64,000 nucleotides of DNA from JAAYTY01 sp964569245 (GTDB lineage: Bacteria > Fermentibacterota > Fermentibacteria > Fermentibacterales > Fermentibacteraceae). Below the pieces are notes generated by a model, which made no database searches, was not told where the DNA came from, and was given only the letters and a program-made list of their open reading frames with translations. How positions within the stretch are numbered: position 1 is the first letter of the stretch; each line of letters starts with the position of its first letter. Location of the stretch: NCBI GenBank assembly GCA_964569245.1, contig CAZMTK010000004.1:62001-126000 (forward strand), in the 5' to 3' direction. Shown here one piece after another: positions 51,407-59,438 of the stretch. The position numbers and the translations under genes are program-made.

Positions 51407-52962
51407 CAGCGTGCCGTCTCGGAGGCCCTTACCTCCCTGATGACCGTCACCTTGATCTGGCCGGGATACTCGACTTCGGACTCGATGCGCCGTGCGACCA
51501 GGCGCGCGAGATCGGCGGCGCCGGAATCGTCCACCGTCTCGGGCTTCACCGCGATCCTGACCTCGCGGCCGGCCTGGATCGCGTAGGACTTGCTGACGCC
51601 GTCGAAGGAGTCGGCTATCGCCTCGAGCTTCTGGAGGCGCTTCACGTACAGCTCGAGAGTCTCCCGCCGGGCGCCCGGACGAGCCCCGCTCACGGAGTCG
51701 GCGGCCTGCACCAGCACGGCGAAGAGCGACTCGGGCTCGACCTCCTCGTGGTGGGCGCCTATCGCGTTGCAGATCAGCGGAGTCTCGTCGAACTTCCGTG
51801 CCATCTCCATCCCGACGAGCGCGTGCGACCCCTCGCTCTCCTGGTCGGTGGCCTTGCCGATGTCGTGCAGGAGGCCGGCCCTTCTGGCGGTCGCCGAGTC
51901 GAGCTTCAGCTCGGCGGCCAGCAGCCCGCAGATGTGGGCCACCTCCAGGGAGTGCTGGAACATGTTCTGACCATAACTGCTCCTGTAGCGGAGCCTGCCC
52001 AGGAACCGGACGAGCTGGGGGTCCACTCCCGAGACGTTGGCCTCCATGCAGAGCTCGTTTCCGAGCTTCATGATGTTCTTCTCCATCTCGGACTCTATCC
52101 TGGACACTACGGACTCGATTCGGCCGGGATGGATGCGCCCGTCGGAGATGAGCTTCTCCATGGACTGCCTGGCCACCTCGCGCCTTACCGGATCGAAGCA
52201 GGAGAGCACGATGGCCTCCGGAGTGTCGTCTATGATCACGTCAACTCCGGTCGCGGTCTCGAACGCCCTGATGTTGCGTCCCTCGCGACCGATGATCCTG
52301 CCCTTCATCTCCTCTCCGGGAAGCTGCACCACGGAGACGCAGTTCTCCACAACATGGATCGCGGAGCATCTCTGGACGGCGGTGGAGAGTATCCTGGCCG
52401 CCTCTTCGTCGGCGGTCCTCTCGGCCTCCTCGAGTATCCTCCTCTGGATGCGCCCCGCCTCCAGGCGGGCCTCCTCCTCCAGATTCGATATGAGCTGGCT
52501 CCGCGCCTCCTCGCGGGAGAGACCGGCGATCTGCTCGAGAAGCCTGTTCTGCTCCTCCATGATCTTGGTCACTCTCTGCTGCTTCGCGATCAGGGCCTGC
52601 TCGCGTTCCGCGATGGAGGTCTCCTGGGCTTCCAGGCTGGTTTCGCGCCTTTCCAGCTTCTCCCGCGCCCTGTCGACGTACTCGGACCGCCTGGAGAGTT
52701 CCGTCTCCTTCCTGTCCAGCTCGGATCTGCGCTTCTGCAGATCCTCCATGGCCTGAGCCCTCTCCCTGGAGATCTGCTCGCGGCCCTCGAGCACGGCCTC
52801 CTTCCGGGCGGTCTCAGCCTCGCGTCTGGCGTCGGCCAGAATCCTCTCCGCCTGGGTGGCGGCGCCCCTGGCCTCCCTGATCACGAGCATCCTGTGCACG
52901 AAATACCCCGCAGCGAAAGCAACCGCCGCGGATATCAGTCCTACCGCAAGCGATAGGGGCAT
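51406..52962 (-). CDS. rny: Ribonuclease Y
   Basis: 518 residues. One N-terminal membrane helix (SLAVGLISAAVAFAAGYFVH), a coiled coil (about 30-200), a KH domain (IIGREGRNIRAFETATGVDV) and an HD domain with GLLHDIGKATDQE. It starts RNA decay at the membrane. GGAGGAGC lies upstream of the ATG. Encoded between zapA and ymdB, next to the hairpin RNA candidate. Confidence 0.97.
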   Translation of the reverse strand: MPLSLAVGLISAAVAFAAGYFVHRMLVIREARGAATQAERILADARREAETARKEAVLEGREQISRERAQAMEDLQKRRSELDRKETELSRRSEYVDRAREKLERRETSLEAQETSIAEREQALIAKQQRVTKIMEEQNRLLEQIAGLSREEARSQLISNLEEEARLEAGRIQRRILEEAERTADEEAARILSTAVQRCSAIHVVENCVSVVQLPGEEMKGRIIGREGRNIRAFETATGVDVIIDDTPEAIVLSCFDPVRREVARQSMEKLISDGRIHPGRIESVVSRIESEMEKNIMKLGNELCMEANVSGVDPQLVRFLGRLRYRSSYGQNMFQHSLEVAHICGLLAAELKLDSATARRAGLLHDIGKATDQESEGSHALVGMEMARKFDETPLICNAIGAHHEEVEPESLFAVLVQAADSVSGARPGARRETLELYVKRLQKLEAIADSFDGVSKSYAIQAGREVRIAVKPETVDDSGAADLARLVARRIESEVEYPGQIKVTVIREVRASETAR

Positions 52963-52980
52963 GGCAGCTCCTCCTGAGGC

Positions 52981-53094
52981 GCAGCACCTCTATGTGCAAC
53001 GGAAGGGCGGCCACCTCGGGGGCAGCCGGGCGTCCTGCGCGCGACGCCCGGGGCCGCCGGTCCGTGGGTAATCCCTAACCGACGCAGGTGCTGC
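52981..53094 (-). ncRNA. Long hairpin RNA candidate between zapA and rny, possibly 6S-like
   Basis: Arms at both ends are complementary: 53086-53094 with 52981-52989 (AGGTGCTGC / GCAGCACCT). Inside, 53061-53065 pairs with 52999-53003, 53052-53058 with 53006-53012 (GGCCGCC/GGCGGCC) and 53043-53049 with 53028-53034 (GACGCCC/GGGCGTC). The result is one long hairpin with an asymmetric central bubble, broadly like 6S RNA. 6S RNA is often encoded beside zapA. At 114 bases it is short for 6S and it overlaps the zapA stop; a structured rny leader or processing site is the alternative. Confidence 0.35.
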
Positions 53095-53467
53095 CGGGGA
53101 TCCCGGCCCGAGCCGGGGATTCCACCCTTTCCTGGGCAGTGCTCTGGCGGGGCTGGATGGGCGGAGGCGCGGAGGTCTCCGCAAGGGCCTTCTCGACCCG
53201 CTCCAGAAGGCGGGCGATGTCGGACACCTGCGATTCCTCGAGCTCCCTGATCCGCCCGTCACGCTGGAAGAGCTCGTCAGTGATATTGAGAGCGGCCAGT
53301 ATGGCGACCTTCGTCGTGGAGGCGACGGTCGCGTTGTCGGTCATCTGGCGCATCTTCATATCGAGATAGTGCGCTATCTCGGCGATGTAGCCCGGATCGG
53401 CCTCTCCCCGGATCGAGTATTCACGACCGTAGATGTTGACCCTTATGGTCTCGGGCCGGTCGCTCAA
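53075..53467 (-). CDS. zapA: Cell division protein ZapA
   Basis: 130 residues starting at TTG 53467 with AGGTGAAGG upstream. The N-terminal part (TIRVNIYGREYSIRGEADPGYI, key residues Y-G-x-x-Y-x-x-x-G) and the helix VAILAALNITDELFQ match ZapA. A C-terminal coiled coil and a Pro-rich tail extend it. It stabilises FtsZ rings. The 3' end overlaps the RNA hairpin. Confidence 0.9.
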   Translation of the reverse strand: MSDRPETIRVNIYGREYSIRGEADPGYIAEIAHYLDMKMRQMTDNATVASTTKVAILAALNITDELFQRDGRIRELEESQVSDIARLLERVEKALAETSAPPPIQPRQSTAQERVESPARAGIPGSTCVG

Positions 53468-53476
53468 CCTTCACCT

Positions 53477-53743
53477 CTATCGCTGAGATCGCTCCAGCTT
53501 CTCCAGTACTCCAGCCAGCCTGCGCCGCAGTTCCTGCCTCTCGCGAAGCAGTCTCGCGCTGTGGATCCGGAGCAGGTTCTGCCCCTCCGCGTCCACAGCC
53601 GCCGACGGCCTGCCGGAAAGCTCGAACTCCAGCTCGCCGACTCTGGCCGCCAGGCTGTCGCGCTCCTCCTTCAGGGAGTGCAGTCGTACAATCAGCCTGT
53701 CGACGGCCTCGGTCAACCTCTCGAGTTCGCCTCCGGCCGGCAT
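53477..53743 (-). CDS. Small coiled-coil protein preceding zapA
   Basis: 88 residues, nearly all heptad-repeat helix (LERLTEAVDRLIVRLHSLKEERDSLAARVGELE cited by its L/V heptads). Similar short coils, called ZapB-like or YlbF-like, precede zapA in other phyla. Function in division is an inference from context. Start at ATG 53743 or GTG 53746 right at the rplT stop. Confidence 0.6.
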   Translation of the reverse strand: MPAGGELERLTEAVDRLIVRLHSLKEERDSLAARVGELEFELSGRPSAAVDAEGQNLLRIHSARLLRERQELRRRLAGVLEKLERSQR

Positions 53744-53745
53744 CA

Positions 53746-54105
53746 CTAGGTTCCGACCGCCCCCCTGGCGGTCTCCACTATCGCCTTGAAGGCGGCGGGA
53801 TCGTTCACGGCGAGCTCCGCGAGCATCTTCCTGTCGATCGCCACGCCGGCCTTCGCCAGGCCGTTCACCAGCTGGCAGTAGCTCAGCCCGAGCTCCCTGG
53901 CGGCGGCGTTGATCCTGACGATCCAGAGGGAGCGGAAGTCGCGCTTCCGGTTGCGTCTGTCCCTGTACTGATACAGCAGTGCGCGCCTCTCGGCTTCGGC
54001 AGCTACGGTGTAGAGCCTGTGCCTCCCGCCGACATATCCCTTGGCAGCGTCGAGCCGCGCCTTGTGCCTCTTCTTCCTGGTGACTGCGCTGGTGACCCTG
54101 GTCAT
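53746..54105 (-). CDS. rplT: 50S ribosomal protein L20
   Basis: 119 residues. KKRHKARLDAAKGYVGGRHRLYTVA, YQYRDRRNRKRDFRSLWIVRINAA and YSQL-like SYCQLVNGLAKAGV are L20 blocks. It binds 23S rRNA early in assembly and represses its own operon in many bacteria. Sixteen bases after rpmI. Confidence 0.98.
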   Translation of the reverse strand: MTRVTSAVTRKKRHKARLDAAKGYVGGRHRLYTVAAEAERRALLYQYRDRRNRKRDFRSLWIVRINAAARELGLSYCQLVNGLAKAGVAIDRKMLAELAVNDPAAFKAIVETARGAVGT

Positions 54106-54120
54106 TGTGGGACTCCCTGG

Positions 54121-54312
54121 CTAGGGAAGAAGCCTGGCGAGCTTCCTCGTGTCCGCCGGTGAGGCCACTGCGCTCTTGCGCAGATGGCGCTTGCGCTTGC
54201 GGGACTTCTTGGTGAAGATGTGGTCGCCGTGCGAGTGCCGGATGACGATGAGGCCGGTGCCGGTCCTCTTCAGCCTCCGGGCGGCGCCCTTGTGAGTCTT
54301 CATCTTGGGCAT
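54121..54312 (-). CDS. rpmI: 50S ribosomal protein L35
   Basis: 63 residues, MPKMKTHKGAARRLKRTGTG and the basic HGDHIFTKKSRKRKRHLRK core are typical. Between infC and rplT, the universal order. Confidence 0.98.
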   Translation of the reverse strand: MPKMKTHKGAARRLKRTGTGLIVIRHSHGDHIFTKKSRKRKRHLRKSAVASPADTRKLARLLP

Positions 54313-54321
54313 CGTCGTCTC

Positions 54322-54837
54322 CTATTTCCTGATCGGGGACAGAATCATGGTAACCTGTTTTCCTTCCAGTATGGCTTCCTTCTCCACGGTCGCTACGTCG
54401 GCGAGGTCGGACGCCAGCCTGACAAGGAGCTCGAACCCCTGGTCCTTGTACACGAGCTGCCTGCCCCTGAAGACAACCGTCGCCTTAACCTTGTGCCGCT
54501 CGCCGAGGAACTCCCGGGCGTGTCTCATCTTGAAGTCGTAGTCGTGCTGGTCGGTATTCGGCCTGAACTTGATCTCCTTCAGGCCGCCGCTCTGCTGCTT
54601 GCGCCTCGCCTCCCGCTCCTTGCGGTTGAGCTGGTACCGGTACTTTCCGTAGTCCATTATCCGGCATACGGGGGGATCCGCGTTGGGCGAGATCTCCACG
54701 AGGTCCAGCCCGGCCTGTGTCGCCATCTCCAGCGCCCTGGCGGTTTCCACTATGCCCGAGTGCTCTCCGTTCTCACCGATGAGGCGGACCCTCGAGTTGC
54801 GGATCTCGCCGTTGACCCTTATCGAATCTCTGCTGAT
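54322..54837 (-). CDS. infC: Translation initiation factor IF-3, AUC start
   Basis: 171 residues. RVNGEIRNSRVRLIGENGE and DLVEISPNADPPVCRIMDYGKYRY form the N domain; KEIKFRPNTDQHDYDFKMRHA the C domain. No ATG, GTG or TTG exists upstream of the conserved N-terminus. ATC at 54837 gives ISRDSIRVNGEIRN and has GGAGGGG 7 bases upstream. IF-3 discriminates against non-canonical starts, and infC AUU/AUC starts provide autoregulation in other bacteria. A shorter GTG at 54750 would delete the conserved N-terminus. It overlaps the thrS stop. Confidence 0.96.
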   Translation of the reverse strand: MSRDSIRVNGEIRNSRVRLIGENGEHSGIVETARALEMATQAGLDLVEISPNADPPVCRIMDYGKYRYQLNRKEREARRKQQSGGLKEIKFRPNTDQHDYDFKMRHAREFLGERHKVKATVVFRGRQLVYKDQGFELLVRLASDLADVATVEKEAILEGKQVTMILSPIRK

Positions 54838-56777
54838 TGAAACTCCCCTCCGTCCGGAAGATCCGGCCTCCTGCAGGCCGAGATGATCAAATCCAGGGCC
54901 TGCCCGAGCGGCATGGAACCCTGGTCGCCCGCACCGTGTCGTCTCAGCGAGACCGTCCCGGCCGCCGCTTCGCGGTCGCCGACTACGAGCATGAACGGAA
55001 CCTTGCGGTTCTCGGCCTCGCGGATCCTGTAGGCTACTGTCTCACTCCTTCTGTCCACAGAACATCTCAGTCCTGCGGCACGGAATCTCGAAGCGATTTC
55101 GAGCGCCTTTTCGTGCTGCGCCGATGCGATCGGGAAGATAACGACCTGGAGCGGTGCGAGCCACCCCGGGAAGCTGCCGGCGTAGTGCTCGATGAGATTG
55201 CCGATGAAGCGCTCCAGAGAGCCGAAGAGGGCGCGGTGGACCATGAAGACCCGGTGTTCCCCGCCGTCCGGCCCGGTATAGGTGAGGTCGAATCTCGCCG
55301 GGATGTTGAAGTCGAACTGTATGGTCGGACCCTGCCAGAACCTGCCTATGGCGTCGCGCAGCTTGATGTCGATCTTCGGGCCGTAGAAGGCCGCTTCGCC
55401 CTTCACGGTGCGGTACTCCTCGCCCATCTCGTCCAGAGCCCTGGCCAGCGCCGGTTCTGCGAGGCACCACTGCGAGGCGTCTCCAGCATAGTGGCACATG
55501 TTCCCGGGATCGCAGAGAGAGAGCTCTATCGCATAGCCGAAATCGAAGATGCCGAGGAAGTACAGCGCGAACCTCACCACCGACTTGACCTCGTCGATGA
55601 TCTGGTCGGGAGTGCAGAAGATGTGGCCGTCGTCCACGGTGAAGCCGCGCACCCTCATCAGCCCGTGCAGGACTCCGCTCTTCTCGTAGCGATACACGGT
55701 GCCGAGCTCCGCCAGACGCAGAGGCAGGTCCCTGTAGGAGCGCTTCCCGGACCTGAAGACGATTATGTGGCCGGGGCAGTTCATCGGCTTCAGCACGTAC
55801 TCTCCGTCGTCCACCGGCAGGAAGTACATGTTGTCGCGGTAGTAGTCGTTGTGCCCCGAGGTCTTCCAAAGCCCGGAAGGAGCTATGTGCGGCGTGACGA
55901 CCAGTCGGTAGCCCTGGCTCCTGTGGGCGTCCTTCCAGAGCCGCTCCAGCTCCTCCCTCAGGATCGCGCCGTCTGGAAGCCAGTAGATCAGGCCAGGGCC
56001 GCCGTCCCCGCCCGTTGTGAAGAGGCCCAGCTCCTGGCCCAGCCTGCGATGGTCGCGCCTGCGCGCCTCCTCGAGCAGCCTGAGATGCTCCGAGAGAGCT
56101 GCCGGTGTGTCGAACACGGTTCCGTAGATCCTGGTCAGCATCTCGTTCTTCTCGTCGCCGCGCCAGTAGGCGCCGGCGACCGAGAGGAGCCTGAAGTGCT
56201 TGAGCCTCCCCGTGGACGGCACGTGCGGCCCCCTGCAAAGGTCGAGGAAATCGCCGTGCCGGTAGACGCTGAGCTGCTCCCCTCCGGCGGCGAGCTCCTC
56301 GATCAGCTCCAGCTTGTAGGTCTCGCCGCGCTCGGCGAAGACCCTCCTTGCTTCGTCCAGGCCGATCTCGCTGCGGACGAAGGGCAGGTCGGCTGCAGCC
56401 TGTCTCCTCATCTCGGCCTCTATTGCCTCCAGGGCCTCGCTTCCCGGGAAGCCGGGTATGTCCATGTCGTAGTAGAAGCCGTCCTCGATGGCGGGCCCGA
56501 TTCCGAGCCTAGTGCCGGGGTAGAGCTTCTGAACGGCGGAGGCGAGGAGGTGGGATGCGCTGTGGCGCATTGCGTCGCGGCCTTCGGGATCGTCGAAGGT
56601 CAGGATCTCGAGAGCCCCGTCGCCGGGGAGCGGTGCAGCCAGGTCGGTCAGGCTGCCTGCGAACCGGCAGACGAGAGCCTTCTTCGCCAGGCCGTGCGAT
56701 ATGGCTCTGGCGACGTCGAGGGCTGTGGTTCCCTCGGGGTACTCCCTTGAGCTCCCGTCGGGAAAAGAGACGACCAT
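54819..56777 (-). CDS. thrS: Threonyl-tRNA synthetase
   Basis: 652 residues from ATG 56777 (AGGGG upstream). TGS domain (about 1-60), second additional editing domain with RHSASHLLASAVQKLYP (HxxxH) and a C-H at RGPHVPSTGRLKHF, class II core with motif 2 RYEKSGVLHGLMRVRGFTVDD and motif 3 HRALFGSLERFIGNLIEHY (C-terminal R), zinc ligands MNCPGHI, and a C-terminal anticodon domain. Full-length bacterial form, so it edits Ser-tRNA. It is read from the tRNA-Val promoter, 50 bases after the tRNA. Confidence 0.97.
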   Translation of the reverse strand: MVVSFPDGSSREYPEGTTALDVARAISHGLAKKALVCRFAGSLTDLAAPLPGDGALEILTFDDPEGRDAMRHSASHLLASAVQKLYPGTRLGIGPAIEDGFYYDMDIPGFPGSEALEAIEAEMRRQAAADLPFVRSEIGLDEARRVFAERGETYKLELIEELAAGGEQLSVYRHGDFLDLCRGPHVPSTGRLKHFRLLSVAGAYWRGDEKNEMLTRIYGTVFDTPAALSEHLRLLEEARRRDHRRLGQELGLFTTGGDGGPGLIYWLPDGAILREELERLWKDAHRSQGYRLVVTPHIAPSGLWKTSGHNDYYRDNMYFLPVDDGEYVLKPMNCPGHIIVFRSGKRSYRDLPLRLAELGTVYRYEKSGVLHGLMRVRGFTVDDGHIFCTPDQIIDEVKSVVRFALYFLGIFDFGYAIELSLCDPGNMCHYAGDASQWCLAEPALARALDEMGEEYRTVKGEAAFYGPKIDIKLRDAIGRFWQGPTIQFDFNIPARFDLTYTGPDGGEHRVFMVHRALFGSLERFIGNLIEHYAGSFPGWLAPLQVVIFPIASAQHEKALEIASRFRAAGLRCSVDRRSETVAYRIREAENRKVPFMLVVGDREAAAGTVSLRRHGAGDQGSMPLGQALDLIISACRRPDLPDGGEFQSAEIR

Positions 56778-56826
56778 GCACCCCTGCCCTTCCACGAGAG
56801 GGTCGGCCTTCGCAGGTATTTCCGGG

Positions 56827-56903
56827 TGGTGGGCGATACTGGACTCGAACCAGTGACCCCTTGCATGTCAAGCAAGTACTCTAACCAGCTGAGCTAATCG
56901 CCC
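56827..56903 (-). tRNA. tRNA-Val (anticodon GAC)
   Basis: 77 bases on the minus strand with encoded CCA. Acceptor arms GGGCGAT and ATCGCCC, D-arm, anticodon stem CTTGC/GCAAG with loop TTGACAT (anticodon GAC), and T-arm ACTGG/CCAGT with TTCGAGT. Reads GUC codons. Confidence 0.97.
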
Positions 56904-56922
56904 ACCGTTCCGTCGGGTGCGA

Positions 56923-56951
56923 TAAATACCCGCCGAGGCGCTCTGCGTCAA
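56923..56951 (-). promoter_or_regulatory. Promoter for tRNA-Val and thrS-infC operon
   Basis: TTGACG (56946-56951), exactly 17 bases, TATTTA (56923-56928). The predicted start is about 13 bases before the tRNA 5' end. It overlaps the 3' end of the upstream MOSC gene. Confidence 0.75.
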
Positions 56952-57427
56952 GAAAATGCGTGTCCGGGAGGCTGGCCGCCCGGTTCCAGCAGCCCTTCCC
57001 CGCCCTCCTCGATGGTGCCTCCCTCGAGCACCCTGCAGAAGACGCCTCTGTCGGGCATCACGCACCTACCGACCCGCCTGAAGATGTCGCAGCCGTCCCC
57101 GTGGCAGGTCTTGCCCAGAGCAGTCACTTCCAGCAGGACATCCCCGATGCGAACCAGATCGCCTTCTGCGACCAGAGCGGGATCGAGCCCACTGGTCGTG
57201 ACGTTCTCGCCGAACGCCCCGGGGGACACGGGGATGCCGGTCTCGATGGCGAAGCGCTCGATGCTCTCGACATCGAGCAGGCTGACTCCTCTGCCCTCTG
57301 CTCCTCTGTGGGCGTCGCCCAGAAGGCCCTTCATGTCAACGAGAGCGCGGTGCGAAGGCGTCTTGGCCGTTCCCTTGCAGGGAGACCAGTTCACGGAGAC
57401 CACCAGGAAGCGGATACGGCCCCGCAT
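56948..57427 (-). CDS. MOSC-domain protein
   Basis: 159 residues. GLLGDAHRG and FGENVTTSGLDP are MOSC blocks; the conserved cysteine of the family is in ALGKTCHGDGCDIFRR (here several cysteines and a histidine). MOSC domains move sulfur for molybdenum cofactor or other metal-sulfur sites; this group is like YiiM/MoaB-linked forms. The start ATG shares one base with the histidine kinase stop (TGATG). Confidence 0.8.
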   Translation of the reverse strand: MRGRIRFLVVSVNWSPCKGTAKTPSHRALVDMKGLLGDAHRGAEGRGVSLLDVESIERFAIETGIPVSPGAFGENVTTSGLDPALVAEGDLVRIGDVLLEVTALGKTCHGDGCDIFRRVGRCVMPDRGVFCRVLEGGTIEEGGEGLLEPGGQPPGHAFS

Positions 57428-58638
57428 CAGCCTCTGCCTGCCGGGAGGATGATCGAGGCCGAGGCGCCGCCGTCTTCCGAGTTCCGTATCTCCAGCCTGC
57501 CTCTCAGCAGCCCTGCGTAGAAGGACGCGATGCGGAGTCCGTGACCAGAGCCGGTCTCTCCCGAGGTCCCCTTCGATACGACGCAGGATGCCTGCCCTCT
57601 CTGCGCCAGCATCGCCGCGGGGAAGCCGCTGCCCCGGTCGCGGACTTCCATCCTGACGGAGTCTCCCTCCCTCGAAGCTCGCAGCTCGATGGGCGAGCCC
57701 GCAGGCGAGAACTTGACGGCATTCGACAGCAGGTTGCTCAGCACGGAGTTCCGAAGGAGCGGGACATTGGTGTTCACCACCTCTCCGCCGGGGTCGGAAA
57801 GCACGAGTTCCAGGTTCTTGCTGGCGAGCCTCGTCCTGAAGATCTCCGAAAGATCCGAGAAGATCGCGCTCACGGGCACGGGATGCATCTCGATGGAGGC
57901 GCCGAAGCCCGCTTCGATCTCGCCGGCCGAGTCTATTATCTCGCCGATCCTGGCGGTCATCCTGGAGAGGCTGTCGATATCGCTCTGCCGCAGCCCTCTG
58001 GAGCGGGCCAGCTCCAGCAGCCCGGAAAGGGCTGTGAGCGGGTTCCTGATGTCGTGGAAGATCACAGCAGACAGCCTCTGAGCCCTTTCGAGCTCCGCCT
58101 CGAGCTCGCCGGACTTGCGGTCGAGCTCCTGGTTCTGCCTGCGGTATCGAAGCCAGACCGCGAGCGACACCAGGCTCGACAGCACGGAGAGCAGTGCCAG
58201 GTTCGTCAGGGCGAAGATCTCGTACTTCTCGAGAGGGGCGTTCCTCGCCCACGAGGCCGCGTAGATCCCGAGAACGAAAAGCAGCGAGACCATGCTCATC
58301 GCGATGTCTCCCAAGACTGCACCGTAGAGCACCAGCAGCGGGAGGAGTATCGCGGTGGGAGAGAGAGGCGAGTCCGCCCGGAAGTCCCAGAGGCCGTCCA
58401 GGATCGAGACGACGAAAACGAGCATGGAGATCCACGATAGTGACCGGATCCAGCCGGGTTTCCTCCCCGACAGGACCAGGATCGCCGCCATGACCGCTGC
58501 GGCAGCCTGGTCCACGGTGGGGAAGAAGCCCTCCATCAGCAGGCCGCGGACCGCCACGAAGATGAACATCACCAGCGCGCCCGCCGTCACTATGCGGAAG
58601 ACTTTCAGCGTGAACCCGGCGTCAGAGCGGTTCCCCAA
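57427..58638 (-). CDS. Membrane histidine kinase
   Basis: About 403 residues from TTG 58638. Six hydrophobic helices, then a HisKA domain with AVIFHDIRNPL (phosphorylated His) and a HATPase_c domain (NLLSNAVKFSP N-box, VRDRGSGFP G1, GSGHGLRIASF G2). No periplasmic sensor domain, so it probably senses through the membrane. An ATG at 58812 opens 58 more residues with a Pro/Arg-rich, low-GC3 look, which I consider non-coding. No response regulator is adjacent. Confidence 0.8.
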   Translation of the reverse strand: MGNRSDAGFTLKVFRIVTAGALVMFIFVAVRGLLMEGFFPTVDQAAAAVMAAILVLSGRKPGWIRSLSWISMLVFVVSILDGLWDFRADSPLSPTAILLPLLVLYGAVLGDIAMSMVSLLFVLGIYAASWARNAPLEKYEIFALTNLALLSVLSSLVSLAVWLRYRRQNQELDRKSGELEAELERAQRLSAVIFHDIRNPLTALSGLLELARSRGLRQSDIDSLSRMTARIGEIIDSAGEIEAGFGASIEMHPVPVSAIFSDLSEIFRTRLASKNLELVLSDPGGEVVNTNVPLLRNSVLSNLLSNAVKFSPAGSPIELRASREGDSVRMEVRDRGSGFPAAMLAQRGQASCVVSKGTSGETGSGHGLRIASFYAGLLRGRLEIRNSEDGGASASIILPAGRG

Positions 58639-58808
58639 GGCAGCCCTGCCGGCGGCAGTGCCATGCCGCTGCCGCCCGTCGCACCCTCCAGCCCACCCGC
58701 ATGCCCGCTCCGCAGGGCGACCCCTCGGGGGGCTCTCGATGGAAAGATGTCGTGGCGGATGCCCGGAATGCAAGCCCCTCGGCTGCGGCAGAACCGCCGT
58801 TTCGAGGC

Positions 58809-59438
58809 TCATCGGAGCCTTGGGGGGAAGAGGCTGTGCCTGCCGGCAAGCCCTTTCGAGAGCGCGCTGAAGCCGAGGCTGCGGGCGAGCTGGTCGTGGT
58901 CCTCCAGGAAGCGCTTCGCCGAGCCGAGTATCAGCGAGGGCCCTGCACGGCGGGCCCTCCTGTACTCTACGAAGACCTCTGAGATCAGCGACAGGTCGAA
59001 GAGGGTGCTCCTGAGCCAGTCAATGTCTCTCGTGTAGCCGGAAGCCCACTGGGCGCCGGAAGCCTCGATGATCTCGGAGAGGCTGGCACGGCGCTTCTCC
59101 GAATCGACCATTTCGCAGCAGCCGAAGTGCACGAAGCCGATCGCCTTCTCCCTGTGCTCGGACAGCGCATCAAGCAGGGCTTCCCTGTGAACCGGCGACT
59201 TGCCGTCCCCCGGATAGAGGCGGAGCTGCCTGCCATGGCACGCGAAGTAGATGAAGGCCCTCTCGCCCTTGCCCAGACGCTTGACGTAGTACCTGATGTC
59301 GTCGGCGTTCCTGATCGTCCTGTGGCTGAGGACGATCCTCTTGTCGCTGCCTGCGAGGGCCTCGAAGTAGGGCAGTACGAGCGGAACCTCCCTCTTGCTC
59401 CACCATGTGCCTTCGAAGATGTAGACGGGCGCCTTCAC
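58809..59438 (-). CDS. Caspase-like protein, DUF6642-like
   Basis: 209 residues starting at GTG 59438 with GGGAGGGG upstream. A caspase-like His/Cys arrangement is present: FIYFACHGRQ (His68-Gly69) and FVHFGCCEM (Cys107/Cys108). The N-terminal IFEGTWWSKREVPLVLPYF and C-terminal SGYTRDIDWLRSTLF resemble DUF6642 proteins as I recall them. Function is unknown; a CHAT-like peptidase is possible. GTGA overlap with the membrane-protein gene and a start codon of the downstream kinase reading next to its stop. Confidence 0.65.
   Translation of the reverse strand: MKAPVYIFEGTWWSKREVPLVLPYFEALAGSDKRIVLSHRTIRNADDIRYYVKRLGKGERAFIYFACHGRQLRLYPGDGKSPVHREALLDALSEHREKAIGFVHFGCCEMVDSEKRRASLSEIIEASGAQWASGYTRDIDWLRSTLFDLSLISEVFVEYRRARRAGPSLILGSAKRFLEDHDQLARSLGFSALSKGLAGRHSLFPPRLR

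Noticed and set aside
57427..58812. Histidine kinase start at ATG 58812
   Set aside because: The first 58 residues are Pro/Arg-rich with irregular third positions. TTG 58638 precedes the first helix; kept as an alternative.
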